NCBI GenBank assembly: GCA_964415365.1 | Contig: CAYPYW010000010.1 | Span: 14,805 to 78,804 of the forward strand | DNA: 64,000 nt | Reading direction: 5' to 3' | DNA from: Hydromicrobium sp964415365 | Lineage (GTDB): Bacteria; Actinomycetota; Humimicrobiia; Humimicrobiales; Humimicrobiaceae | Shown here: positions 33,530 through 41,608 of the stretch, in pieces | Layout of the letters: each line of letters starts with the position of its first letter | Position numbering within the stretch: the first letter of the stretch is position 1 | Translations under genes and position numbers: made by a program | Notes under the pieces: generated by a model | Databases searched by the model: none | Told to the model about the DNA's origin: nothing | What the model saw: the letters and a program-made list of their open reading frames with translations, nothing else

Positions 33530-34444
33530 ATGAATTTGTTTAATTGTTTAGAACTATATATAAAGTATCTGAAGTATGAAAAAAATTTATCTCTAAATTC
33601 TATAAATTCATATCAAAAAGATAACCTCCAATTTTTAAATTTTTTAAAAAGCAAGAACATTACTGAGACTACCGGGTTAAGTTTAGATATTTTCAGGGAT
33701 TTTTTAAAATCTTTAGATAACCACAACTATTCAAACAGGACTATTATTAGAAAATATTCTTCCCTTGTGAATTTCTTTAGATTTCTTGAAAGAAATGATT
33801 ATATTGATTTTCAGCTGACCCAGGCTATAAATGTTCCCAGAAAGCGTCACCGTTTTTATTCTTTTATGTCTGTTAATGAAATAGAAAAACTGTTTGACAA
33901 TTTTAAACCTGAGAACGATTTGGAGATAAGAGACAGAGCTATAATTGAATTACTTTATTCTACCGGGGCCAGGATAAGCGAGGTAGAGGGTTTAAAAATT
34001 GGGGATATTGATCTTCAGAATAGTGAAATAGTGGTGACTGGTAAGGGCAGAAAGCAGAGGTTGATTTACTTGAACCAGATGGCAGTATCCTGGATAAAGA
34101 GATATCTGGAGGTAAGAAGTAGACTGTTATATCCCGGGAAAGAGAGATATATAAAGGATAACCATTTATTTTTAAATAAATTTGGGAAGAGGTTATCCTC
34201 ACGCAGCATGAGAACTATAGTTGAAAAATATGTAAGGAAAGCAGCTATCAGTAAGCATATCACACCTCACAGTATCAGGCACAGTTTTGCTACCCACCTG
34301 CTTCAGGAAGGAGCGGGGATAAGAGAGATCCAGGAACTTTTAGGTCATGAAAGCATATCTACCACGCAAATATACTCACATTTGAATGTTAAAAAGTTAA
34401 AAAAAGACTATAAGAAATTTCACCCCAGAGCGGAAATAAAGTAG
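33530..34444 (+). CDS. Tyrosine recombinase of the XerC/XerD type
   Basis: A 304-residue site-specific recombinase. The N-terminal SAM-like core-binding domain (residues 1-90) is followed by the catalytic domain with Arg near 147 (TGARISE), Lys in GKGRKQR, HSIRHSF (His247, Arg250), LGHES (about His273) and nucleophile Tyr near 282 (IYSHL). This is the full Xer set. It probably resolves chromosome dimers at dif with FtsK, whose gene is also in the window. XerC and XerD cannot be told apart here. Its place between dprA and rpsB is usual for the chromosomal Xer. Confidence 0.92.
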   Translation: MNLFNCLELYIKYLKYEKNLSLNSINSYQKDNLQFLNFLKSKNITETTGLSLDIFRDFLKSLDNHNYSNRTIIRKYSSLVNFFRFLERNDYIDFQLTQAINVPRKRHRFYSFMSVNEIEKLFDNFKPENDLEIRDRAIIELLYSTGARISEVEGLKIGDIDLQNSEIVVTGKGRKQRLIYLNQMAVSWIKRYLEVRSRLLYPGKERYIKDNHLFLNKFGKRLSSRSMRTIVEKYVRKAAISKHITPHSIRHSFATHLLQEGAGIREIQELLGHESISTTQIYSHLNVKKLKKDYKKFHPRAEIK

Positions 34445-34487
34445 AGCAGGAATAGTATTTTTACTCTAATAATGTGACAATTTATTA

Positions 34488-34516
34488 TTGATTATTTGAT
34501 GAAATATATGTATTAT
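34488..34516 (+). promoter_or_regulatory. Promoter of the rpsB-tsf operon
   Basis: TTGATT (34488-34493), 17-base spacer, TATTAT (34511-34516). It predicts a leader of about 100 bases before rpsB. Confidence 0.65.
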
Positions 34517-34522
34517 GCTAGA

Positions 34523-34615
34523 CTTGGACGTTGAAATCACACACACTACTTGTGGCATTATGGTGAAAAAATACGGCAGTTAAAGTAGTGGAGGAAAAAC
34601 CATAAAAATGAGGAG
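34523..34615 (+). promoter_or_regulatory. rpsB mRNA leader, possible S2 autoregulatory structure
   Basis: The untranslated leader between promoter and ribosome site contains CACA-CTACT-TGTG and further short pairings ahead of GAGGAGG. S2 controls its own operon through such leaders in many bacteria. The assignment here rests on position and short stems only. Confidence 0.3.
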
Positions 34616-34623
34616 GTATTATT

Positions 34624-35412
34624 TTGAGTATCGTAACTGTGAAGCAGCTTCTGGAGGTAGGGGTTCACTTTGGTCATCAGACCAAGAAGTGGAACCCTAA
34701 GATGAAAAAGTACATATATACGGATAAAAATGGTATATATATAATTGACCTTCAGGAAACCCAGCGACTCTTAATAGAGGCGTACGAATATGTAAAAAAA
34801 GTTGTCAGTGAGGGCGGGATCATATTATTTGTGGGCACAAAGAAGCAAACCCAGGATATAACTGAATCTTATGCCAAAGATTGTGAAATGCCTTATGTTA
34901 GGAATAGATGGCTGGGAGGCACTCTTACTAATTTTGAAACCATAAGTAAGAGAACAAAAAGAATTGAAGAGATAGAAAAGATGGAAAAATCAGGTATTTT
35001 TGATAAGTTACCCAAAAAAGAAGTGCTGGGGATAAGGAAAGAGTATGAAAAGCTCCTTTTTAATATTGGGGGCATAAGAGATATGAAAAAACTTCCCGAT
35101 GTTCTCTATGCCATTGATCCTAATAAGGAGATGATTGCGATAAAGGAAGCAAGAAAATTGGGGATACCTATTGTAGCTATAACAGATACAAATTGTGATC
35201 CTGATCTTATCGATTTTGTTATTCCGGGCAACGATGATGCAATTCGTTCCTGTAACCTGATAACCAGTGTAATATGCGAAGCTGTAAAAAAAGGGAAGGA
35301 ACAAAAGATCAAACTGGAGGAGAGTCCGGAAGAAAAAGAAGCAAAGGAACTGGAGAAAGAGAAAACTGAAGATGAGTTAGAAGATTTACCCGAAGATGAT
35401 GTATGGGTTTAG
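34624..35412 (+). CDS. rpsB: 30S ribosomal protein S2
   Basis: A 262-residue S2 with conserved opening VGVHFGHQTKKWNPKM and RWLGGTLTNF, and the VAITDTNCDPDLIDFVIPGNDDA segment. TTG start with GAGGAGG upstream. The last ~35 residues are highly acidic (Glu/Asp-rich), a longer tail than is usual. It heads rpsB-tsf-pyrH-frr. Confidence 0.97.
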   Translation: MSIVTVKQLLEVGVHFGHQTKKWNPKMKKYIYTDKNGIYIIDLQETQRLLIEAYEYVKKVVSEGGIILFVGTKKQTQDITESYAKDCEMPYVRNRWLGGTLTNFETISKRTKRIEEIEKMEKSGIFDKLPKKEVLGIRKEYEKLLFNIGGIRDMKKLPDVLYAIDPNKEMIAIKEARKLGIPIVAITDTNCDPDLIDFVIPGNDDAIRSCNLITSVICEAVKKGKEQKIKLEESPEEKEAKELEKEKTEDELEDLPEDDVWV

Positions 35413-35430
35413 AAATTATAGGGAGGAACA

Positions 35431-36030
35431 ATGGAAATTAAAGCTGAACTGGTCAGGGAGTTACGGGAAAAAAGTAATGCCGGAATGATGGATTGTAAGA
35501 AAGCTCTGGTTGATAGTAAGGGAGATATGAAGAAAGCAGAAGAGCTGTTAAAGGAAAGAGGACTGGCTCAAGCTTCTAAAAAAGCTTCCAGAGCCACAAA
35601 AGAAGGTCTAATCGATAGTTATGTGCATCTGGGTTCCAAAGTCGGGGTAATGGTTGAAGTTAATTGTGAAACCGATTTTGTAGCCAGAAATGAGATGTTT
35701 AAAAATTTAGTGCATGATATTGCACTTCATATTGCAGCAGCGGCACCCCTATATGTCTCCAAAGAAGATGTGCCTTTGGAGGTGCTGGAGAAAGAGAAAG
35801 AACTCTACAGGAAGCAAGCCATAAATGAAGGAAAACCTGAGAAAATTTTAGACAAGATTGCTGAAGGTAAGCTTAAGAAATATTATGAAGAGAACTGCCT
35901 TCTGGAACAGCCATTTGTAAAAGATAATGATGTAAAGGTAGGAGATCTGGTAAAACAAAATATAGCAAAAATCGGCGAGAATATAGTAATCAAAAGGTTT
36001 GCAAGATTCGTCCTTGGCGAAGAGAAGTAA
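35431..36030 (+). CDS. tsf: Elongation factor Ts
   Basis: The nucleotide-exchange factor for EF-Tu. Its 199 residues make it the short single-core form known from Thermus and many Gram-positive bacteria. The N-terminal UBA-like domain (LREKSNAGMMDCKKAL) and the TDFVARN motif are present. GGGAGG precedes the ATG. Confidence 0.97.
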   Translation: MEIKAELVRELREKSNAGMMDCKKALVDSKGDMKKAEELLKERGLAQASKKASRATKEGLIDSYVHLGSKVGVMVEVNCETDFVARNEMFKNLVHDIALHIAAAAPLYVSKEDVPLEVLEKEKELYRKQAINEGKPEKILDKIAEGKLKKYYEENCLLEQPFVKDNDVKVGDLVKQNIAKIGENIVIKRFARFVLGEEK

Positions 36031-36073
36031 GTGCTTTTAAATATTTTTTGCCTGAGGGCAATAAATAAAATAT

Positions 36074-36793
36074 ATGGGAGAGTTAAAATATAACAGAGTT
36101 TTACTCAAGATCAGCGGTGAGGCGTTATTAGGTGATTTGGATTACGGAATAGATCCTGAGGTTACCAATAATATATCCAGTCAGGTCAAGGAAGTAGTAG
36201 AGTTAGGTGTGGAAGTTGCGATAGTGGTTGGCGGAGGGAATTTCTGGAGAGGCGTTTCGGCCAGTGTGAATGGCATGGATAGAACTACTGCGGATTATAT
36301 CGGAATGCTGGCTACTATTATGAATGCCCTGGGGCTGCAGAATGCATTGGAAAGAATGGGAATAATTACCAGGGTTCAGACTGCGATATCAATGCAGGAA
36401 ATTGCCGAGCCTTTCATCAGAAGAAGAGCGGTAAGACACCTGGAAAAAAAGAGAGTAGTAATATTTGCCGGTGGAACCGGCAATCCTTATTTTACAACTG
36501 ATACGGCTGCTGCATTAAGAGCACTGGAAATAGAAGCCGAAATAATATTTAAAGCTACAAAAGTAGATGGTGTATACGATAAAGATCCTCTAAAATTTAA
36601 GGATGCCAAAAAATTCGTTAAGTTAACTTTCCTGGATGTATTAAGAAAAAATCTTAGAGTTCTGGATTCTACAGCTACTTCTTTATGCATGGAAAATAAT
36701 CTACCTATTGTGGTGTTTGATATTACAAAGCCTGGCAATATAAGAGGAGTTATAATGGGTAAAAAAATCGGCACTTTAGTCACAAAGGAGTAA
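36074..36793 (+). CDS. pyrH: UMP kinase
   Basis: A 239-residue amino-acid-kinase-fold enzyme making UDP. Motifs: LLKISGEAL, VVGGGNFWRG, the DYIGMLATIMNALGLQ loop, and FAGGTGNPYFTTDTAA. It follows tsf, the usual order. There is no clear Shine-Dalgarno sequence. Confidence 0.97.
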   Translation: MGELKYNRVLLKISGEALLGDLDYGIDPEVTNNISSQVKEVVELGVEVAIVVGGGNFWRGVSASVNGMDRTTADYIGMLATIMNALGLQNALERMGIITRVQTAISMQEIAEPFIRRRAVRHLEKKRVVIFAGGTGNPYFTTDTAAALRALEIEAEIIFKATKVDGVYDKDPLKFKDAKKFVKLTFLDVLRKNLRVLDSTATSLCMENNLPIVVFDITKPGNIRGVIMGKKIGTLVTKE

Positions 36794-36796
36794 GAA

Positions 36797-37354
36797 ATGA
36801 AAGATGCATTAATGGTCGAAACAAAAAAAAGAATGAATCAAGCTCTGGAAAGAACCCAACATGAGTTTAATACTATCAGGACGGGAAGAGCATCTGTATC
36901 ATTACTCGATAATATTTATATAGACTATTATGGCAGTAGGACTTTATTGAAACATATGTCTAACATGAGTATACCCGAACCCAGGACTATTCTAATTTCA
37001 CCTTACGAGCCAAAGTTTTTGAGGGAGATTGAGACTCAAATATCCAAATCTGATCTGGGCATCAATCCATCAAATGACGGGAAAGTTATCCGGCTTAGCA
37101 TACCTCCTTTAAATGAGGAAAGAAGGAGGGAATTGGTCAAATTAGTTAAAAAGATTGCAGAAGATGGAAGAATAGCTATCAGGAATATCAGAAGAGAAAT
37201 AAATGACGAATTTAAAAAGTTGGAAAACGAAAGTAAAATAACAGAAGATGATCTGATAAAATCTCAAGGGGAAGTCCAGGAAATTACTGATGAGTTTATA
37301 GAGAAGGTTAATGATTCTTTGGCCCAGAAAGAAAAAGAAATCATGGAAGTGTAG
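36797..37354 (+). CDS. frr: Ribosome-recycling factor
   Basis: A 185-residue two-domain factor that splits post-termination ribosomes with EF-G. Family features: FNTIRTGRAS, ISPYEP, NPSNDGKVIRLSIPPLNEERRRELVK. It starts three bases after pyrH stops. Confidence 0.97.
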   Translation: MKDALMVETKKRMNQALERTQHEFNTIRTGRASVSLLDNIYIDYYGSRTLLKHMSNMSIPEPRTILISPYEPKFLREIETQISKSDLGINPSNDGKVIRLSIPPLNEERRRELVKLVKKIAEDGRIAIRNIRREINDEFKKLENESKITEDDLIKSQGEVQEITDEFIEKVNDSLAQKEKEIMEV

Positions 37355-37366
37355 GTAGGAAGTATT

Positions 37367-38128
37367 TTGAGTTTAATTTCTTCTATTTTTTCTTCCATAA
37401 GAGTTCCAACCGTAAAAGAACTAAAGAAAAATAATATTCCGGAGCATGTGGCTATTATTATGGATGGAAATGGCAGATGGGCTATGAAGAGAAAATTACC
37501 ACGGTCTGCCGGTCATAGAGCTGGTGTTGAAGCTCTCAGGGATGTTATAGAGGTATGTATAGAATTAGGGATAAAGTTCTTGACCGTATATTCATTTTCC
37601 AGCGAAAACTGGCGGAGACCAAAAGACGAGGTGAATTTTCTTTTAAATCTATTCCTGGAAACATTGAGAGAAGAACTGGAGTCTCTGGATAGAAACGGAG
37701 TAAGAGTGAGATTGATTGGTAATAGAGAAGAAGTACCTTCTGAAATATTAAAAGCTTTTGAGAATGCGGAAAAGGAGACTGAGAATAATAATAAGTTATT
37801 TTTCAATATTGCCTTTAATTACGGCTCCAGACAGGAAATTGTAGGTGCAGTTAAAAGAATATGTAGAGCAGCTGCTAGAAATGATATAGATATTGAGAAA
37901 CTGGACGAGAAGAATTTTTCAGAATATTTATTTACAGACAGCTACCCCGATCCCGATTTTTTAATTAGAACCAGTGGTGAATATAGAGTAAGCAATTTCC
38001 TGCTGTGGCAAATCGCATACTGCGAATTCTATTTTGTGAAAACACTCTGGCCGGATTTTAAAAAGAAAAACTTCTTAAAAGCTATTTATTATTACCAGTA
38101 CAGAGATAGAAGATTTGGCGGGTTGTGA
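37367..38128 (+). CDS. uppS: Isoprenyl transferase (undecaprenyl diphosphate synthase)
   Basis: A cis-prenyltransferase making the C55 carrier for peptidoglycan. It has 253 residues. Motifs: HVAIIMDGNGRWAMKR, the TVYSFSSENWRRP segment, RTSGEYRVSNFLLWQ. TTG start after a weak AGG. In most bacteria cdsA and dxr come next; here rseP starts six bases after the stop. Confidence 0.96.
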   Translation: MSLISSIFSSIRVPTVKELKKNNIPEHVAIIMDGNGRWAMKRKLPRSAGHRAGVEALRDVIEVCIELGIKFLTVYSFSSENWRRPKDEVNFLLNLFLETLREELESLDRNGVRVRLIGNREEVPSEILKAFENAEKETENNNKLFFNIAFNYGSRQEIVGAVKRICRAAARNDIDIEKLDEKNFSEYLFTDSYPDPDFLIRTSGEYRVSNFLLWQIAYCEFYFVKTLWPDFKKKNFLKAIYYYQYRDRRFGGL

Positions 38129-38134
38129 TTTCCT

Positions 38135-39208
38135 ATGCAAACTGTAACTACCATTTTCCAATATATCCTGGCAATAGTCGGCCTGTCACTGATAGTAATT
38201 GTTCATGAATTTGGACATTTCTTGATGGCCAAGTTAAGCGGGATACATGTTGAAGAATTTTTTATTGGCTTTGGCCCGAAGCTCTTTAAATTTAAAGACA
38301 GGAGAGGTACTACTTATGGTATAAGTGCTATACCGGTAGGAGGATACAATAAATTACTGGGCATGGATAGAAATGAATCTATACCCCCCGATCTGAAGAA
38401 TAAAGCATTCCAGAACAAACCTTTCTATAAGAAACTGCTGGTCGCAGTAGGCGGAGTTGGTTTTAATGTTATTTTTGCAGTGATATTAATGGGAATTATT
38501 TTAAGTTTTGCGCCTACGGCGATCATTGGTTTTGTCGAGGCCGAATCACCTGCTGATATAAACGGCTTCAAGATAGGTGATGAAGTTATTGCTCTAAATG
38601 ATCAAAAAATTGAGAGCTGGGATGATTTTTCCACTATGACTAAAAAATATCCTGGCGAAGAAGTAACTTATACTGTTATCCGTGAAGGGGAGGAAATAAA
38701 GCTGGAAGCAAAACTGGATGATGTGGAGGGCCAGGGATATCTGGGAATAAGTCCGCGGTACACTTTGAGTCCCCGGTATGCCATAAAGGAATATGGCTTT
38801 TTTGGAGTAATAAAAGAAAGCTTCAGGATAGTCTGGGATATAAGTGTCACTTATATAAAGCTGTTTGGAATGCTGTTTACAGGCAAAATACCTCTCAGTG
38901 AGGCCAGACCGGTTTCGCCGGTTGGACTGGTGAGTTTATTTCAGCAGTTTGCATCAGTAAGCATACAGGATTTTATATTTTTTGTTGCACTGGTTTCTGT
39001 TTTAATGGGTTTCGGAAATTTAATTCCGATTATTCCTTTAGATGGAGGAAATATTATATTGATCATAATCGAGTCTATAAGAAGAAAACCAATTCCAAGG
39101 AGAGTTCTGGAAATCCTCAATTTCGCAGGGGTATTTATTCTGGTTTCCATACTTATTATAGGCTTTGTTTTCGATATAATAAAACCTTTCAATATTAAAA
39201 ATATGTAA
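38135..39208 (+). CDS. rseP: RseP-type site-2 metalloprotease
   Basis: A 357-residue intramembrane zinc protease. HEFGH (His24, Glu25, His28) lies in the first membrane segment. One PDZ domain covers about 135-210 (GFVEAESPADINGFKIGD). The third zinc ligand is in the NLIPIIPLDGG motif near residue 303. At least three further hydrophobic segments are visible. It probably cleaves anti-sigma factors or leftover signal peptides. ispG follows, the canonical neighbour. Confidence 0.93.
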   Translation: MQTVTTIFQYILAIVGLSLIVIVHEFGHFLMAKLSGIHVEEFFIGFGPKLFKFKDRRGTTYGISAIPVGGYNKLLGMDRNESIPPDLKNKAFQNKPFYKKLLVAVGGVGFNVIFAVILMGIILSFAPTAIIGFVEAESPADINGFKIGDEVIALNDQKIESWDDFSTMTKKYPGEEVTYTVIREGEEIKLEAKLDDVEGQGYLGISPRYTLSPRYAIKEYGFFGVIKESFRIVWDISVTYIKLFGMLFTGKIPLSEARPVSPVGLVSLFQQFASVSIQDFIFFVALVSVLMGFGNLIPIIPLDGGNIILIIIESIRRKPIPRRVLEILNFAGVFILVSILIIGFVFDIIKPFNIKNM

Positions 39209-39232
39209 TAATTATCTGAGCAATAATTTCAA

Positions 39233-40306
39233 ATGCAAATAATAAGAAAAAAAACCAGGGTTGTTAAAGTGGGAAAGTTGAAAGTAGGAGGCGATAACCC
39301 TATTATTGTACAGTCCATGACTAAAAGTAAGCTGGAGGATCTGAGCACCATCAGAGATGAGATAAAAGAATTGATTGGAAGCGGCTGTGAACTTATAAGA
39401 ATAGCAATACCGGAAAAGAAATCTATAAATTATCTTAAGAAATTAATTAATAAAGGAATTTTTACGGTTCCATTAGTAGCTGATATTCAATTTGACTACC
39501 AGTTGGCTCTTGATTGTATGGATATCGGAGTTGATGGTATAAGGATAAATCCGGGTAATATAGGGGAGCGCAGCCGGGTCTCGAAAATTGTAGAGAAAGC
39601 TAAAAGGAAAAGGATTGCGTTGAGGATTGGTGTCAATTCAGGTTCCATAGATAAAAAAATACTTAAAAAAAATAAGGGTAATATTGTCAATTCAATGGTT
39701 GAAAGTGCATTGGAAAGTGTTAAACTTTTAGAAAGTTTAAAATTCAATAATTTCAAGATATCGGCGAAAGCATCGTCAGTTCTTGATACTATAAATGTAT
39801 ATGAGGCAATATCAGATAAAGTCGATTATCCTCTGCATTTAGGTGTGACCGAAGCAGGACCTCCTTTTAGGGGCAGCATAAAGTCGTCGGTTGGTATTGG
39901 TATTTTATTATCCAGAGGGATAGGGGATACTATAAGGGTTTCGCTGACCGGAAAATCAACGGATGAAGTGAAAGCTGCGTACATAATTCTTAATAGTTTA
40001 AACTTAAGAAAAGTGGGAGTAGATATTATTTCCTGTCCCACTTGCGGGAGGACGGCAGATGATTTTCAGCAAATTGTATATGAAATTGAAGAACTAACTG
40101 CGGGTACTAAGAAGAATTTAAAATTGGCCGTAATGGGCTGTATTGTTAATGGTCCCGGAGAAGCAAAAGATGCAGATCTGGGGATAGCCTTTGGTAAAGA
40201 AAAGGCAGCCCTCTTTTTAAAAGGTAAAGTGGTAAAAAGAATAGGTAGAGATGTTGTAGTAGAAGAGATTAAAAAAGAACTTGAAAAAATTAATTTAAAT
40301 AGGTGA
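39233..40306 (+). CDS. ispG: 4-hydroxy-3-methylbut-2-enyl-diphosphate synthase (IspG)
   Basis: A [4Fe-4S] enzyme of the MEP isoprenoid pathway. It has 357 residues. The TIM-barrel part carries VADIQFDYQLAL and INPGNIG. The cluster ligands are in ISCPTCGRT (two Cys) and AVMGCIVNGPGEA (one Cys). It supplies precursors used by UppS. dxr is missing from the neighbourhood, so it must lie elsewhere if the pathway is complete. No Shine-Dalgarno sequence is visible. Confidence 0.96.
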   Translation: MQIIRKKTRVVKVGKLKVGGDNPIIVQSMTKSKLEDLSTIRDEIKELIGSGCELIRIAIPEKKSINYLKKLINKGIFTVPLVADIQFDYQLALDCMDIGVDGIRINPGNIGERSRVSKIVEKAKRKRIALRIGVNSGSIDKKILKKNKGNIVNSMVESALESVKLLESLKFNNFKISAKASSVLDTINVYEAISDKVDYPLHLGVTEAGPPFRGSIKSSVGIGILLSRGIGDTIRVSLTGKSTDEVKAAYIILNSLNLRKVGVDIISCPTCGRTADDFQQIVYEIEELTAGTKKNLKLAVMGCIVNGPGEAKDADLGIAFGKEKAALFLKGKVVKRIGRDVVVEEIKKELEKINLNR

Positions 40307-40319
40307 AGGGGAGTTTGAA

Positions 40320-41591
40320 TTGAAGTTTTCTCAATTTTTTATTCCAACTTTAAAAGAGGAACCAAGTGAGGCTGAAATACCAAGTCATTCTTTAGCTCTA
40401 AGAGCTGGTCTTATAAGAAAAATTGCATCAGGTATTTATTCCTTCTTGCCACTGGGATTTAAGGTGCTAAGGAAAATCGAAGATATAGTCAGACAGGAAA
40501 TGAATAATGCCGGTGCCGCCGAGCTAGTTTTACCGGTCATGCAGCCTTCTATTTTATGGGAAAAAACAGGTAGGTGGGGAGAGTATGGCTCTGAGTTGTT
40601 CAGGTTGAGGGATAGAAACAAAAGGGACTTCTGTCTGGGACCTACCCACGAAGAGGTAATAACTTATCTGGCGCATTCAGATTTGAAATCATATAAAGAT
40701 TTACCTCTGAATCTTTATCAGATTCAGGTTAAGTTTAGAGATGAAATAAGGCCAAGATATGGGCTGCTGAGGGCCAGGGAATTTATTATGAAAGATGCCT
40801 ATAGTTTTTGCAGGAATGATGATGACTTAGAAGTTATTTACAAAAAGATGTATGATGCTTATTGTAAAATACTTGAAAGAATTGGCCTTGAGTACAGGGT
40901 GGTAGAGGCTGAAACGGGACTGATTGGTGGAAGCTCTTCTCATGAATTTATAATACTTGCTGAAAACGGTGAAGATAAATTGGTTTTTTGTCCGAAGTGC
41001 GGTTACTCGGCAAGTTTTGAAATGTCAGAGTCTGCATCCAAAACCGGCAGTGACAAGTGTATTAATTGTGGGAGAAAGCTCAAATCCGAGAAGGGAATTG
41101 AGATTGGACATATTTTCAAACTGGGCCGTAAATATAGTGATAAATTGAATGCCAGGTTTCTGGATATAGATGGGAAACTAAAATCTTTAATTATGGGCTG
41201 TTACGGAATGGGAATAACCAGGATGCTGGCAGCAGTGATAGAGCAATTGCATGATAGTAAAGGAATAGTATGGCCTGTTTCTATAGCTCCGTTTGTAGTT
41301 AACCTTATAGTTACGACTATGGGGAATGAACAATTATCAAAAGCGGGCGATGTTGTATATGAAACTTTAATCAAGTCAAATGTTGAAGTTCTTTATGATG
41401 ATAGAGATATAAACGCAGGGATAAAATTCAAGGATTCGGACCTGATGGGAATGCCTGTTAAATTTATTCTGGGCAGGAAATTTCTGGATAATAAAATAAT
41501 TGATGTTGAATACAGGAAAGATGGTAAGAAGATAGAACTACCCCTGGATTCAGTTCCTGAGTTTATAAAAAAAATTAAAAACTGCGAGTAA
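40320..41591 (+). CDS. proS: Prolyl-tRNA synthetase lacking the INS editing domain
   Basis: A class II synthetase of the bacterial type by sequence: opening SQFFIPTLKEEPSEAEIPSH, then RAGLIRKIASGIYSFLPLG, GPTHEEVIT and RDEIRPRYGLLRAREF. It has 423 residues against about 565-570 for standard bacterial ProRS. The ~180-residue INS editing domain between motifs 2 and 3 is absent. In its place the zinc-ribbon halves CPKCG (about 224) and CINCG (about 247) are joined by a 19-residue spacer, followed directly by the GIEIGHIFKLG segment and motif 3. The anticodon-binding domain is present. GGGGAG precedes the TTG. Without INS, editing of Ala-tRNA(Pro) would need a separate protein. Confidence 0.94.
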   Translation: MKFSQFFIPTLKEEPSEAEIPSHSLALRAGLIRKIASGIYSFLPLGFKVLRKIEDIVRQEMNNAGAAELVLPVMQPSILWEKTGRWGEYGSELFRLRDRNKRDFCLGPTHEEVITYLAHSDLKSYKDLPLNLYQIQVKFRDEIRPRYGLLRAREFIMKDAYSFCRNDDDLEVIYKKMYDAYCKILERIGLEYRVVEAETGLIGGSSSHEFIILAENGEDKLVFCPKCGYSASFEMSESASKTGSDKCINCGRKLKSEKGIEIGHIFKLGRKYSDKLNARFLDIDGKLKSLIMGCYGMGITRMLAAVIEQLHDSKGIVWPVSIAPFVVNLIVTTMGNEQLSKAGDVVYETLIKSNVEVLYDDRDINAGIKFKDSDLMGMPVKFILGRKFLDNKIIDVEYRKDGKKIELPLDSVPEFIKKIKNCE

Positions 41592-41608
41592 CCCCAAGCT
41601 GCCTCAAG

